From: Methanocorpusculaceae archaeon UBA456
GTDB lineage: Archaea; Halobacteriota; Methanomicrobia; Methanomicrobiales; Methanocorpusculaceae
Assembly: GCA_002496395.1 (NCBI GenBank)
Contig: DAJQ01000042.1
Location: 1-55,398, forward strand
Direction of reading: 5' to 3'
Length of the DNA: 55,398 nucleotides
Shown here: piece after piece, positions 17,577 to 26,160 of the stretch
Position numbering within the stretch: position 1 is the first letter of the stretch
Layout: every line of letters starts with the position of its first letter
Notes under the pieces: model-generated
What the model saw: the letters and a program-made list of their open reading frames with translations, nothing else
The model's database searches: none
What the model was told of the DNA's origin: nothing
Translations under genes and position numbers: made by a program

Positions 17577-18257
17577 TTACTTTTTTCTCCACTTGTTCCA
17601 CGCCTCGATGATCTCATCCCCGGTGACAAACGGGAAACCATGTTCCTCTCCATATGCCCGTGCTTTCTCTTTCTCAAGAGCGTTGCCGGTCTCGTCATCG
17701 AGCATCTCGCAGACGGTGACAGCCGGAGTCACCCCGGCTATGATGGCAAGGGCGATCGAGAGTTCGGTCTGGCCCTGTCGCTGGTCAAGGAGGGTGTCTG
17801 CTGCACGGAGCAGTGCGGAGTGGCCGGGGGTACGGAACTCCCGTCCAAATGGCGGGAGGTCCCCCCCATTCATGGCTGAATGGACATGTTCAGCAACTTT
17901 TGTGATCGTCAGGGCACGGTCGTGGTCGGTGATGCCAGTGAAGGTATCACGGTGGTTCACCCAGAGCGAGAATGAAGAGTGGTTCTTCCGGTCATAGGGA
18001 ACATCCCCCTCCTTCTCCCCAAGCTCGCCGCAGCGGGAGAAGACATCTGTTGCAAACGGAAGGCCGAGTGTCTTCGCTGCTTCCGGGTGGACTGCAGTGC
18101 AGATGAGTCCTCCGCCATCCTTTCTCATCCTGAGGATATCCTGTGCTGTGACTGCATCTGATCTGATCGTAAGATCGGTTTCACGTTCCCGGTTGTCAAA
18201 GTCGTAGATGAGGACGAATTTGCCCTCCCTGAGTGCATTGATAGCGTTGTTAATCAT
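17577..18257 (-). CDS. ribB: 3,4-dihydroxy-2-butanone 4-phosphate synthase
   Basis: RibB converts ribulose 5-phosphate to the four-carbon unit of the riboflavin ring, plus formate. Visible motifs are LIYDFDNRERETDL (about residues 15-28, with the acidic active-site loop), GGGLICTAVHP (about 48) and FRTPGHSALLRA (about 140, RxxGH motif). I start it at the ATG at 18257 (226 residues), which overlaps the rbkR stop by eight bases; a longer frame to 18371 lies inside rbkR and is unlikely. It is the last gene of the minus-strand run starting at 29478. Confidence 0.93.
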   Translation of the reverse strand: MINNAINALREGKFVLIYDFDNRERETDLTIRSDAVTAQDILRMRKDGGGLICTAVHPEAAKTLGLPFATDVFSRCGELGEKEGDVPYDRKNHSSFSLWVNHRDTFTGITDHDRALTITKVAEHVHSAMNGGDLPPFGREFRTPGHSALLRAADTLLDQRQGQTELSIALAIIAGVTPAVTVCEMLDDETGNALEKEKARAYGEEHGFPFVTGDEIIEAWNKWRKK

Positions 18258-18933
18258 ATCCGATCTCCACCTCGATAATATCGTTATCTTCCAGCCCGAG
18301 TTCATCCCTGAGCGGCACACCCGCAATAAGTTCGATGATATCTTCTGGGTAATGAGTTCTGCCCGGCACAATCAGGGCACAGGGGATCCCATGGATCCGG
18401 CAGGGGAGGCACCGAGCCTCACCAAATGTCCTGTACTCATCTGAAAAACCTGGTATCGTCGTCCATTCAAGGGAATCAAGTTTCTTTCGCACCGGAACAC
18501 TCTGCTGGATCAGCCTGAGATTCAGGGTGCCGGGATAGGGTTCAAACCCGCAGTTCATCCTGAACTGGTTTTTGTAATGGTCAAGGGACATGTAATACCG
18601 ACCCTCGCCGAGTCCGGAGATGACCGCTCCTTTCAGGATGAAATGCCCGCCGGTTCTGGAGAAGATCCGGCAATACTCGGCATGTTCACGTCTGAGGATC
18701 TCCTCCCCGGTTTTTGTCACCTCAACAGACTGGCCTGTGGGATCGACGATCCTTGTAATCAGGTGTGTTGAATCAAGTGATTTTAACCGGCGGGAGATCG
18801 TCTGTGGACTGGTTCCAAGGGTGGTGCTGAGACCCTGTGTTGAAACTCTGACCGGCCCACGGCACCCTCCGAGAAGAGCAATTGCTTTTAGTACAGGAAG
18901 ATCTCCTGCATCAGGCATCTGCATGATCATCAA
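18250..18933 (-). CDS. rbkR: CTP-dependent riboflavin kinase with N-terminal HTH (RbkR)
   Basis: A two-domain protein of 227 residues. Residues about 10-90 are a winged helix (VSTQGLSTTLGTSPQTISRRLKSL), and residues about 95-225 are the archaeal CTP-dependent riboflavin kinase (GLGEGRYYMSLDHY, GFEPYPGTLNLRL, CRIHGIPCALIVPGRTHY). Such fusions make FMN and also repress riboflavin genes. The eight-base overlap with ribB agrees with this role. Unusually, it follows the GNAT gene of the chemosensory cluster by only 14 bases. A start a few codons later (MQMPDAGD) is possible. Confidence 0.92.
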   Translation of the reverse strand: MMIMQMPDAGDLPVLKAIALLGGCRGPVRVSTQGLSTTLGTSPQTISRRLKSLDSTHLITRIVDPTGQSVEVTKTGEEILRREHAEYCRIFSRTGGHFILKGAVISGLGEGRYYMSLDHYKNQFRMNCGFEPYPGTLNLRLIQQSVPVRKKLDSLEWTTIPGFSDEYRTFGEARCLPCRIHGIPCALIVPGRTHYPEDIIELIAGVPLRDELGLEDNDIIEVEIGYD

Positions 18934-18947
18934 ATTTGGGAGGCTGC

Positions 18948-20000
18948 CTATTTATGGGTATCGTAACCGGTGAGGATCGGTGGGCGCCCCGGAACCCGCC
19001 GCATCGGGATCACCTCGGCCCCTTCAAGATTTCCTGCCGCCCAGAGGTACCGCTCACGGACAGATGCCGGGAGATCCCCTTCCGGGATCGGAATAAATCC
19101 AAACCCTGAATAGAATGTTTTGAGGTGCTGTACTGCATACATTGTGAGTTCCTCATTATAACAGGCTTCAACAAGTGCTCCCATCACCTGTCTTGAAAAT
19201 CCCCGGCCACGATATGGTTCAGGGGTATAAACCGCATCTACCTCACATCCATCGGGATGTCTCCTGCACCGGGCAAGGGAGATGATCAGTTCCCCGTCAA
19301 ACGCAGCAAATACCCGGTCGGTCTGGGGATCGCCCTTTGTCTCATGGTACTCAATCCAGACAAGATTCGCATCTGCAAACTCTCCAGATCGCAGTTCACG
19401 GATCTCGATCTTGCCGCAGATCTGCTGTGGAATGAATACCGGGATGCCTGAATCGAGGATGGTCTTCTGTTCTGCTCCCGTTAGCCTTCTTGGGACCATA
19501 ATGAGCGAAGGGTGTCGAATGGAACCAGCTCTGGCAAGCATTGTAATCGGGTCATCCACAATCTCCTCTGTCGAGACTGTTGCGAGAGGGGCATGGAGCA
19601 CAATCTCAGAATCATCTTCACCCTCAGTGAGAAGGTGTACTTCTATTGGATTCACCTGATCGAGAAATGCTGTGATCAACTGTCTTGATCGCCGATCCTG
19701 CGGGACCCAGATGAGGAGATGATCGGTGATCTGGCGTGTATCCTCCTGCATATCCCGCGGCACAAGCAGAAGATCTGCTGAAATCGCCAAATCTCTCTCT
19801 CCGATGATAAGCGTCGCCTTTGATTCGGCTGCAAGCATCCCCGGATCTCCCTCCCCAATGACCCTGATCCGGATACCGGGGAGATCAGGCGTTTTTACTC
19901 CCGGTACAATCACTTCACGGGCACCTGGAATCCTCGCAACCAGCGATTCGATCTCCGTTTTCTCCTGGTCAGCCAGTACCAGTATACGTCGTGGATCCAT
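18948..20000 (-). CDS. GNAT acetyltransferase with unknown N-terminal half
   Basis: A protein of about 350 residues. I chose the ATG at 20000 because GGAGGAGAAG sits just before it. Residues about 200-335 form a GNAT N-acetyltransferase domain: IEIRELRSGEFADANLVWIE, EVDAVYTPEPYRGRGFSRQV (acetyl-CoA loop RGRGF) and YSGFGFIPIPEGDLP. The first 190 residues begin RRILVLADQEK and show alternating strands and helices, but lack a receiver Asp motif that I can identify. The gene starts 16 bases after the PAS kinase and ends 14 bases before rbkR. It may be an output enzyme of the kinase cluster; substrate unknown. Confidence 0.72.
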   Translation of the reverse strand: MDPRRILVLADQEKTEIESLVARIPGAREVIVPGVKTPDLPGIRIRVIGEGDPGMLAAESKATLIIGERDLAISADLLLVPRDMQEDTRQITDHLLIWVPQDRRSRQLITAFLDQVNPIEVHLLTEGEDDSEIVLHAPLATVSTEEIVDDPITMLARAGSIRHPSLIMVPRRLTGAEQKTILDSGIPVFIPQQICGKIEIRELRSGEFADANLVWIEYHETKGDPQTDRVFAAFDGELIISLARCRRHPDGCEVDAVYTPEPYRGRGFSRQVMGALVEACYNEELTMYAVQHLKTFYSGFGFIPIPEGDLPASVRERYLWAAGNLEGAEVIPMRRVPGRPPILTGYDTHK

Positions 20001-20016
20001 CTTCTCCTCCCTTTTC

Positions 20017-21411
20017 TCAGGTGATCCGATACCCCTCCGGGGGAACAACAATCACAAATCGTGCTCCAATGCCTTCTCTCCCCTCCTCATGAATCGTAAT
20101 TCCGGTGATGGCAAGAATCTCCCGTGCCAGGAAGAGTCCATGGCCTGATCGTTCCGATCCCTCAGAGAAGAGCGTCTCCTTTGCATCATCAGGAATGCCA
20201 GGTCCGTTATCTTCAAAGATGAGTGTTAATCCACCATTCTTGATATGGTAGGTGACAATCAGTGCAGTAGCCCCGGCTGCCTGCGCATTCTCGATTAAAT
20301 GCGTGAATGCGGCTGGCAAATGCGGATCTGCATAGATCTCAAGCCGTTCAGTCCATGCACGAACGGTTATCCCGCCCCGATCGATCCGACTGAAAACACC
20401 TGCAATAGTTTCCTGTACCGGCATCCAGATCGGCGGCCGGGATCCAATCTCACGGAAGTCCCGTGATATTGCGATCTGCCGCCGGATCCCGTCTGCGGCC
20501 TTTTCTATCTCTTCGAGGAAGGTGAGCATGGCCGGATCATCAAACCTGATGCTTCCAATGGTGAGATGGCGGTACAGCTCTTCCAGCCGTTCTGAAAGGC
20601 CATGCCGTATGATCCCGCTCAGTGCGGCGAGCTGCCGGTTTGAGTTCTGGAGGGCTGATCTCGTCCTCACCTCTTCTGTGACGTCACGTATCGATTCAAC
20701 AGCCCCGACGATCTCTCTGCCGGAATCATAGAGTTGCGTTGCAGCAATCTTCAGATAGGCGCTTTTTCCCTCCTTCAATGCCGGGGCAACGACGAGAGCT
20801 TCCATCATATTCCCATCCCTCCTGATATCCTGGTACCTCGATTCTGCATCTGCATCCGGGTGCATTGCGCAATCGATCAGGATGGGGCACCTCTCTCCAT
20901 AGAATGGAACCGCATACGCATAGTCGCCTTTTCCGATCATCTTCATCTTCGGAATGCCTGTCATCTCCTCGATCGCACGGTTCCATGCGATAACAATGCC
21001 ATTTTTGTCCACTGCAAACGTGGCGTCAGGAAGAAATTCGATCAGGTCATAGAGTTTCTGCTCAGACTGCCTCATCCGGATTGCAAGCAGCGATATGATT
21101 ACGCCTATAATGACATACACCGTTGCCCTGGCGATGATGGAGGTGGTTGTGAAGAGATCCTGGGGAATGAGCAGGATTGCTGAGATACAGTAAATAAGGG
21201 CAATCAGGAACGCAACAAACGGCCCCCGTCGGGGATACCAGTACCCGGCAATGATGATCGGGAAGTAGATCAGGTGAGGAAAAACCGTGGTGATACCATG
21301 GAGAAATCCTGTGATGTTGGCTGAAAGTGCCAGAATGGCAGCCACGCCGATAATAATGATCCGCCGCCGTTCAATCGGGTCGGAGAGGAGTGGATGATTA
21401 TGTGCTGCCAT
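20017..21411 (-). CDS. Membrane-bound PAS histidine kinase
   Basis: A 464-residue sensor kinase. Residues about 16-115 hold about four membrane helices. A PAS domain follows (about 120-240: LIEFLPDATFAVDKNGIVIAWN...). The phosphoacceptor region is LSGIIRHGLSERLEEL (about 275), and the ATPase domain has HLIENAQAAG (N box), FEDNGPGIPDDAK and SERSGHGLFLAREIL (about 350-440). The end, ITGITIHEEGREGIGARFVIVVP, is shared with the other three kinases in the window. The gene lies in the chemosensory run, 12 bases from the preceding REC-kinase. No partner response regulator is adjacent other than the receiver domains of the neighbours. Confidence 0.87.
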   Translation of the reverse strand: MAAHNHPLLSDPIERRRIIIIGVAAILALSANITGFLHGITTVFPHLIYFPIIIAGYWYPRRGPFVAFLIALIYCISAILLIPQDLFTTTSIIARATVYVIIGVIISLLAIRMRQSEQKLYDLIEFLPDATFAVDKNGIVIAWNRAIEEMTGIPKMKMIGKGDYAYAVPFYGERCPILIDCAMHPDADAESRYQDIRRDGNMMEALVVAPALKEGKSAYLKIAATQLYDSGREIVGAVESIRDVTEEVRTRSALQNSNRQLAALSGIIRHGLSERLEELYRHLTIGSIRFDDPAMLTFLEEIEKAADGIRRQIAISRDFREIGSRPPIWMPVQETIAGVFSRIDRGGITVRAWTERLEIYADPHLPAAFTHLIENAQAAGATALIVTYHIKNGGLTLIFEDNGPGIPDDAKETLFSEGSERSGHGLFLAREILAITGITIHEEGREGIGARFVIVVPPEGYRIT

Positions 21412-21423
21412 CAGCTCACCAGA

Positions 21424-22668
21424 TTACCTTGAGATTGTCTGAAAAACCCCGGCTGGGCAGTGAATCTCAAAGCGGCCACCCTGCCGTGGATCTCCTGTCT
21501 CTTTCAGCTCGATCCCCGTAATCGCAAGTGCTTCGCGTGCAAGGAAGAGGGAAAACCCTCTGCCCGGACTCTGTTCATGCGAAAAGAGCGCCTCTTTTGC
21601 AGGTGCGGGAATCCCGATCCCGTCATCCTCAAGAATGATAATGCAGGCTGCATTTCGTTCCTCGCAGGTGATCGAGACTCTCTCTGCACGTCTTCTGATG
21701 GCATCGGTGATGACTGCCCTGATCGCCTCTGTTGCAAAGGGATCGATGTATACTGAAAGATCGGGAGGGATGGCAGCCGTGATCTCAATTGCGCATTCCC
21801 CTTTTGGGGGAACCAGTGATTCTGCCCTCTGCCATGCCGGTGGATTCTCACCGATCTTTTGATACTCCTGGGTGAACCTGGTTGTCTGGATCGCCCTGCC
21901 AAGGCCGGTGATTCCGGAGAGGATGCTCTCTTTTGCCACAGCCGGGTTCTCTTCAAGAACGCGTGCTGCATATTCAAGTGATTCATGGATTGCACCGAGC
22001 TGGTTTAAGAGTCCATGCCGGGTGATGCTGGTCACAAGGGAGAGTTTCCTATGTGCCTCTGAAAGTGCCCTCTCGACCCGCTCACGTTCCATAATCTCAG
22101 TTTTTAATGCATCGTTCTTCTCATGGAGCTGTTCGTTTACGTTGAAGAGTTCGTCGCGTGCCTCAGAGAGATCGGTATTCTTCTGAACCGCAAGGGCATA
22201 GGTTGAGAGGAGAATATTCAGGATCGTCTCCCGGTCGGCATGAATTGTGTAACTGTGGCCGGCAATCCGGATGGTCAGGTCATCAGCCTGCCTGCCTTTG
22301 TTTCTCTTCTCAAAAAACTCCCTCAGCCGATCAAGAATAAATGCTGAATCAAAGGGTTTGATGATGAAGTTGTCTGCACCTGATGCGACACCGTGGACGA
22401 CATCTTCGGGATCGAAGAGCTGGGTGACGAGGAATACCGGAATATTACCAGACTCTTTGATCTTCTCGCAGAGTTCATAGCCACCCATCCCCGGCATTAC
22501 GATATCGCTTAAGACGAGATCGGGTGTCTCTTCGGCAATCCTCTCCAGGGCAGATTCTCCATCGACGGCAATTGTAACACGGTACCCCTCGCTTTCAAGT
22601 ATTCTGCGGAGATATTCTGCCTGGGTAGTACTATCCTCGACAATGAGAATGTGTTCCGTCTGCTGCAT
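21424..22668 (-). CDS. Hybrid protein: N-terminal receiver plus histidine kinase
   Basis: A 414-residue soluble protein. Residues about 5-120 are a receiver domain with acidic pocket VEDS, phosphoacceptor Asp55 in LVLSDIVMP, and the conserved Lys in IIKPFD. A coiled-coil linker follows (about 165-215). The kinase part has VTSITRHGLLNQL (about 227, His kept), LEDDGIGIPAP and SPGRGFSLFLAREAL. Putting the receiver before the kinase suggests that an upstream kinase, probably the cluster CheA, controls its activity. It is 13 bases after its closest paralogue. Confidence 0.88.
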   Translation of the reverse strand: MQQTEHILIVEDSTTQAEYLRRILESEGYRVTIAVDGESALERIAEETPDLVLSDIVMPGMGGYELCEKIKESGNIPVFLVTQLFDPEDVVHGVASGADNFIIKPFDSAFILDRLREFFEKRNKGRQADDLTIRIAGHSYTIHADRETILNILLSTYALAVQKNTDLSEARDELFNVNEQLHEKNDALKTEIMERERVERALSEAHRKLSLVTSITRHGLLNQLGAIHESLEYAARVLEENPAVAKESILSGITGLGRAIQTTRFTQEYQKIGENPPAWQRAESLVPPKGECAIEITAAIPPDLSVYIDPFATEAIRAVITDAIRRRAERVSITCEERNAACIIILEDDGIGIPAPAKEALFSHEQSPGRGFSLFLAREALAITGIELKETGDPRQGGRFEIHCPAGVFQTISR

Positions 22669-22681
22669 CGCTCTTCACTCC

Positions 22682-23965
22682 TTATGACACGAACCGGTAC
22701 CTTCCTTTCGGAACGGTTATCTGAAAAGACGCTCCTTTTCCAGGCAGACCACATTCATGGATGGTACAATCACATGCTGCCAGAATGTCCCGTGCCAGAA
22801 AGAGTCCAAGACCGGTATTTTTACCAAAACCCTGCTCAAATATACGATTCTTTAATGGATCGGGAATGCCGGTGCCGTCATCCTCAATGGTGATTTTCAG
22901 TTTCTCGTCCTCTTCCTCTGCTGTTATCTGGATTGTTGAGACACCTTCCCCATGCAAAATCGCATTTTCAATGATGACGCTAAAGACACGCTCGATCAAT
23001 GGTTCGGCATAGATCTCAACATCAGGGATCTCCCAATGAACCTTAATCCCCCTTAAATCCATCAAGCGGCGTGACCCTTCAACCACAGACAGGAGATCCA
23101 GCCATTCATGATCCATCATGCCAATCTTCTGGAAATCACGGGTAAACTCGATGATCCCTCCGATACGCCGTGAAGCCTGGCGAATCCTCCCCATTGCCTC
23201 TTCAGTTGATACTTCCTCTTCCCTGGATTCAGCAAGTTCGAGATAACCTTCGATGATAGTAAGCTGGTTTCTGATATCGTCGCGGGTAATATTTGTCATC
23301 AGCTGGAGTTTTCTGTGGGCATCGGAGATCTCTTTTTCCATCCGATGCCGCTCAAGCATCTCCTGGTGAAGTTCATCATTTGTCTGCCGCAGCTCCTCTA
23401 CATATTCCTGAAGCTGTTCATTCATCCCATAGAGCTCGTCACGGGCTTCCTGAAGCTCGATATTTTTATTGACCGCTGTTGCATAGGTCGAGAGGAGAAT
23501 GCGGAGGATCGTTTTTCTGTCTGAACTGATTGTATAGGTCTGATCACCGGGTGTAGCAATGATCAGATCCCCATCAAGTACGATCCTTCCCTCCTCCTCG
23601 GATTCGAGCATATTCGTGATGGTATCAAGGAGAGAGACAGGATCGAAGGGTTTGATGATAAACCCATCGGCACCGCTTGAAAGCCCGCGTATGATATCTT
23701 CGGGATCAAAGAGCTGGGTGACGAGCACAACCGGTATCCGGCTCTTCTCCTTAATCTGCTGACAGAGTTCATATCCGCCCATTCTGGGCATGATGATATC
23801 GCTGATGACGAGATCGATATTTTCTGCATCAAGCATTTCGAGTGCAGCCCTGCCATCAGAAGCTACAGAGACGATAAAGCCCTCTCTCTGGAGAATACGG
23901 CGAATATACTCTGCCTGGGTCGGGCTGTCCTCCACCACCAGGAGGTGAGTCTGCTTATGATTCAT
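22682..23965 (-). CDS. Receiver-histidine kinase hybrid with Asp in place of the phosphoacceptor His
   Basis: A 427-residue paralogue of the next gene. The receiver (residues 1-120) has VEDS, phosphoacceptor Asp56 in LVISDIIMP and IIKPFD. A long coiled coil spans about 165-220. The H box reads TNITRDDIRNQL: position 229 (codon 23279-23281, GAC) is Asp, where the paralogues have His. The ATPase domain seems intact (IIENAILHG, IEDDGTGIPDP, GLGLFLARDIL). I start it at 23965, overlapping the cheA stop by 11 bases with GGAGG upstream; the frame is open to 24016. It may be a pseudokinase or may phosphorylate only in trans. Confidence 0.85.
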   Translation of the reverse strand: MNHKQTHLLVVEDSPTQAEYIRRILQREGFIVSVASDGRAALEMLDAENIDLVISDIIMPRMGGYELCQQIKEKSRIPVVLVTQLFDPEDIIRGLSSGADGFIIKPFDPVSLLDTITNMLESEEEGRIVLDGDLIIATPGDQTYTISSDRKTILRILLSTYATAVNKNIELQEARDELYGMNEQLQEYVEELRQTNDELHQEMLERHRMEKEISDAHRKLQLMTNITRDDIRNQLTIIEGYLELAESREEEVSTEEAMGRIRQASRRIGGIIEFTRDFQKIGMMDHEWLDLLSVVEGSRRLMDLRGIKVHWEIPDVEIYAEPLIERVFSVIIENAILHGEGVSTIQITAEEEDEKLKITIEDDGTGIPDPLKNRIFEQGFGKNTGLGLFLARDILAACDCTIHECGLPGKGASFQITVPKGRYRFVS

Positions 23966-26159
23966 GAGGGGCAACCCTCCTGACAACCCCGAGGAATGCC
24001 TCCTTTTCAAAAACACTTTTCACGATATATGCATCTGCACCAACATGGATGCCATATTCCTGATCTTCCTGTGAATCGAGTGAGGTCACAAGCACCACCG
24101 GTATGTGGGAGAGTTTCTCGTCACTTTTAATCGCCTCGGTGAGTGCGAAACCGTTGGTCTTCGGCATATCAACATCTGATATGACAATATCGTACTCCTC
24201 CCGCTTAAGTCTTTGGAGTGCTTCCGCTCCGTCATTTGCAGTGGCAACGGTGTATCCTACCTCCTCAAGTATCGATTTAAGGAACTCACGTGAGGTAACT
24301 GAATCTTCAACAACCAGAACATGTCCGCTTTCCGGCTCGGATCTGATCGGCTCCATGGTTCGCTTCTGGAGTGAAGAGGTGATCAGATCCAGGGGATCAA
24401 TAACGAGTGCGATCGTCCCGTCATCGAGGATCCCTGCTCCGGCAATCCTCCGTACATACCGGAGCTGGCTCCCAAGAGCCCTGACGACGATCTCCTGGAC
24501 CCGGATGATCTCCTCAACGTAGAGCCCAAGCCTGCCTGAGCCGGAAGCAAGGATGATGACAGGGACGAGCCGTCCATCATCCGGGTGCCGTATGGGATCA
24601 TCCCGTCCAAGTGCCTGTTCAAGCGGCACGAGTCGTATCAGTTCATCGCCCAGACGTATATCGTCTGCCCCTGGCTGTATCCTGATCACTGATCTGACCT
24701 GCTGCATCGGTATCGCATAGGTCTGCCTGCCGGATTTGACGACGATGCCCCGGAAGTTTGAATGGCGGACAGGAACGGATATGCGGACACAGGTGTTCTG
24801 CCCCGGAATTGAGGTGACCGAGACCGTTCCTCCGAGGCTGGTTGCGGCATCATCGACGATTGCAAGGCCAAGACCCCTCCCAGAGAGTTTCGTCACGACG
24901 GTGGATGTCGAGAACCCCGACTGGAGGACGAGGTTGAGGCTCTCTTCATCTGAGAGCTTCCCAGCCTCTTCAGGGGTGATAAATCCTTTTCGTATCGCCG
25001 ATTCACGGATATCAGCGGGATTGATCCCCTTTCCATCATCCGAGACATCGATTCCCACCCGGCTCCCTGCAAGAGGAACCACCCTGATGTGTATTCTCCC
25101 TTTTGGGTTTTTCCCCCTGCTGATACGGGTGCCCGGATGTTCGATACCATGATCGATCGCATTGCGTGTCAAATGGAGCAGCGGATCCTTGAGGGCTTCG
25201 AGAATCCGCCGGTCAATCTCGATCTCCCCCCCGTCAACGATGAAATCAACCTGCTTGCCGGATGATCCGGCGACATCCCTGACAAACATCTGGAATGGAA
25301 CGAGAATCTGGGAGAAAGGGATCAGTACTGCTTCATGGATGGTTGCCGCTATTGCCTGTGTTCCTGAATCAAGAACTGTACGCTCCCGGCTATTTGACTG
25401 TATCTGGTTGGAGAGGTTGTACTTTATAGAGTTGATATGCCCACGATTTTTCTTAAAAAACTGTATGATATGGTCAATTGCACGAATGTCGCGATCGGTT
25501 ATCTCCCTCCCCGATTCGATCAAATCCTCAAGTACGTGCCTGTCGCTTGCGATCTGGACCTGTGCCCATTGCCATGATGACACCTCAAGCATCATATGAT
25601 CCAGTTCCCGCATCCTGTAGGCAAGCATGAGCCGTGCCGTTAAGAGTTCATCTGACCCGCCGATGAGACGATCAAGGGTTTTTGTTGCAATGCGTACAGT
25701 TTCGGTCTCCCGTATCCGTGGTATATTGTTTCGTGGAGTATATACCTGCTCAGGCTCTTTTCTGCTGTCCACGGCGCTATTCCTGATAGCCCGGAGCTCC
25801 CGGATAATGGCAACCGGAGATACCTTCTCTCCGGCAATGATCGATCGGATCACAAGAACCGCCCGGTGGAAGAGATCATACCCTGCGCTATCAGGGATAT
25901 ACTCTCCATTTCTGACACCGGCAAGTGCAGTTTCGAGATGCTGGCAGATTGATTCAATCTCGCGGAGCGAGACTGCCCGTGCAGCACCCTTCAGGCTGTG
26001 TGTCCTCCGGTAGATCGACTCCGAGACGGCGGGATCGATCACCCCCCCGCCCCGCTCAAGGGCGATGAGATCATCGGTGATGGCGGCGAGGATCTCATCT
26101 GCCTCATCCTGGAATGTAGCGAGGAGTGCATTCTGTAGTTCTTCATCCGTTCCCGGCAT
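23955..26159 (-). CDS. cheA: CheA-type histidine kinase with C-terminal receiver
   Basis: A 734-residue chemosensory kinase. The HPt domain (about residues 5-115) has His54 in YRRTHSLKGAARA. The dimerisation and ATPase regions span about 230-470 (HLTRNAIDHGIEHPG, VSDDGKGINP, GRGLGLAIV). A CheW-like domain covers about 475-605, and a receiver domain lies at about 615-734 (VVEDSVTSREF, Asp in IVISDVDMP). I see no clear P2 domain for a separate CheY. This hybrid order is that of FrzE-like kinases, used in alternative chemosensory pathways. It starts one base after the chemoreceptor stop. Confidence 0.93.
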   Translation of the reverse strand: MPGTDEELQNALLATFQDEADEILAAITDDLIALERGGGVIDPAVSESIYRRTHSLKGAARAVSLREIESICQHLETALAGVRNGEYIPDSAGYDLFHRAVLVIRSIIAGEKVSPVAIIRELRAIRNSAVDSRKEPEQVYTPRNNIPRIRETETVRIATKTLDRLIGGSDELLTARLMLAYRMRELDHMMLEVSSWQWAQVQIASDRHVLEDLIESGREITDRDIRAIDHIIQFFKKNRGHINSIKYNLSNQIQSNSRERTVLDSGTQAIAATIHEAVLIPFSQILVPFQMFVRDVAGSSGKQVDFIVDGGEIEIDRRILEALKDPLLHLTRNAIDHGIEHPGTRISRGKNPKGRIHIRVVPLAGSRVGIDVSDDGKGINPADIRESAIRKGFITPEEAGKLSDEESLNLVLQSGFSTSTVVTKLSGRGLGLAIVDDAATSLGGTVSVTSIPGQNTCVRISVPVRHSNFRGIVVKSGRQTYAIPMQQVRSVIRIQPGADDIRLGDELIRLVPLEQALGRDDPIRHPDDGRLVPVIILASGSGRLGLYVEEIIRVQEIVVRALGSQLRYVRRIAGAGILDDGTIALVIDPLDLITSSLQKRTMEPIRSEPESGHVLVVEDSVTSREFLKSILEEVGYTVATANDGAEALQRLKREEYDIVISDVDMPKTNGFALTEAIKSDEKLSHIPVVLVTSLDSQEDQEYGIHVGADAYIVKSVFEKEAFLGVVRRVAPHES

Positions 26160-26160
26160 A

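Noticed and set aside
18258..18371. N-terminal extension of ribB up to 18371
   Set aside because: It would lie inside rbkR, and the family start matches the ATG at 18257.
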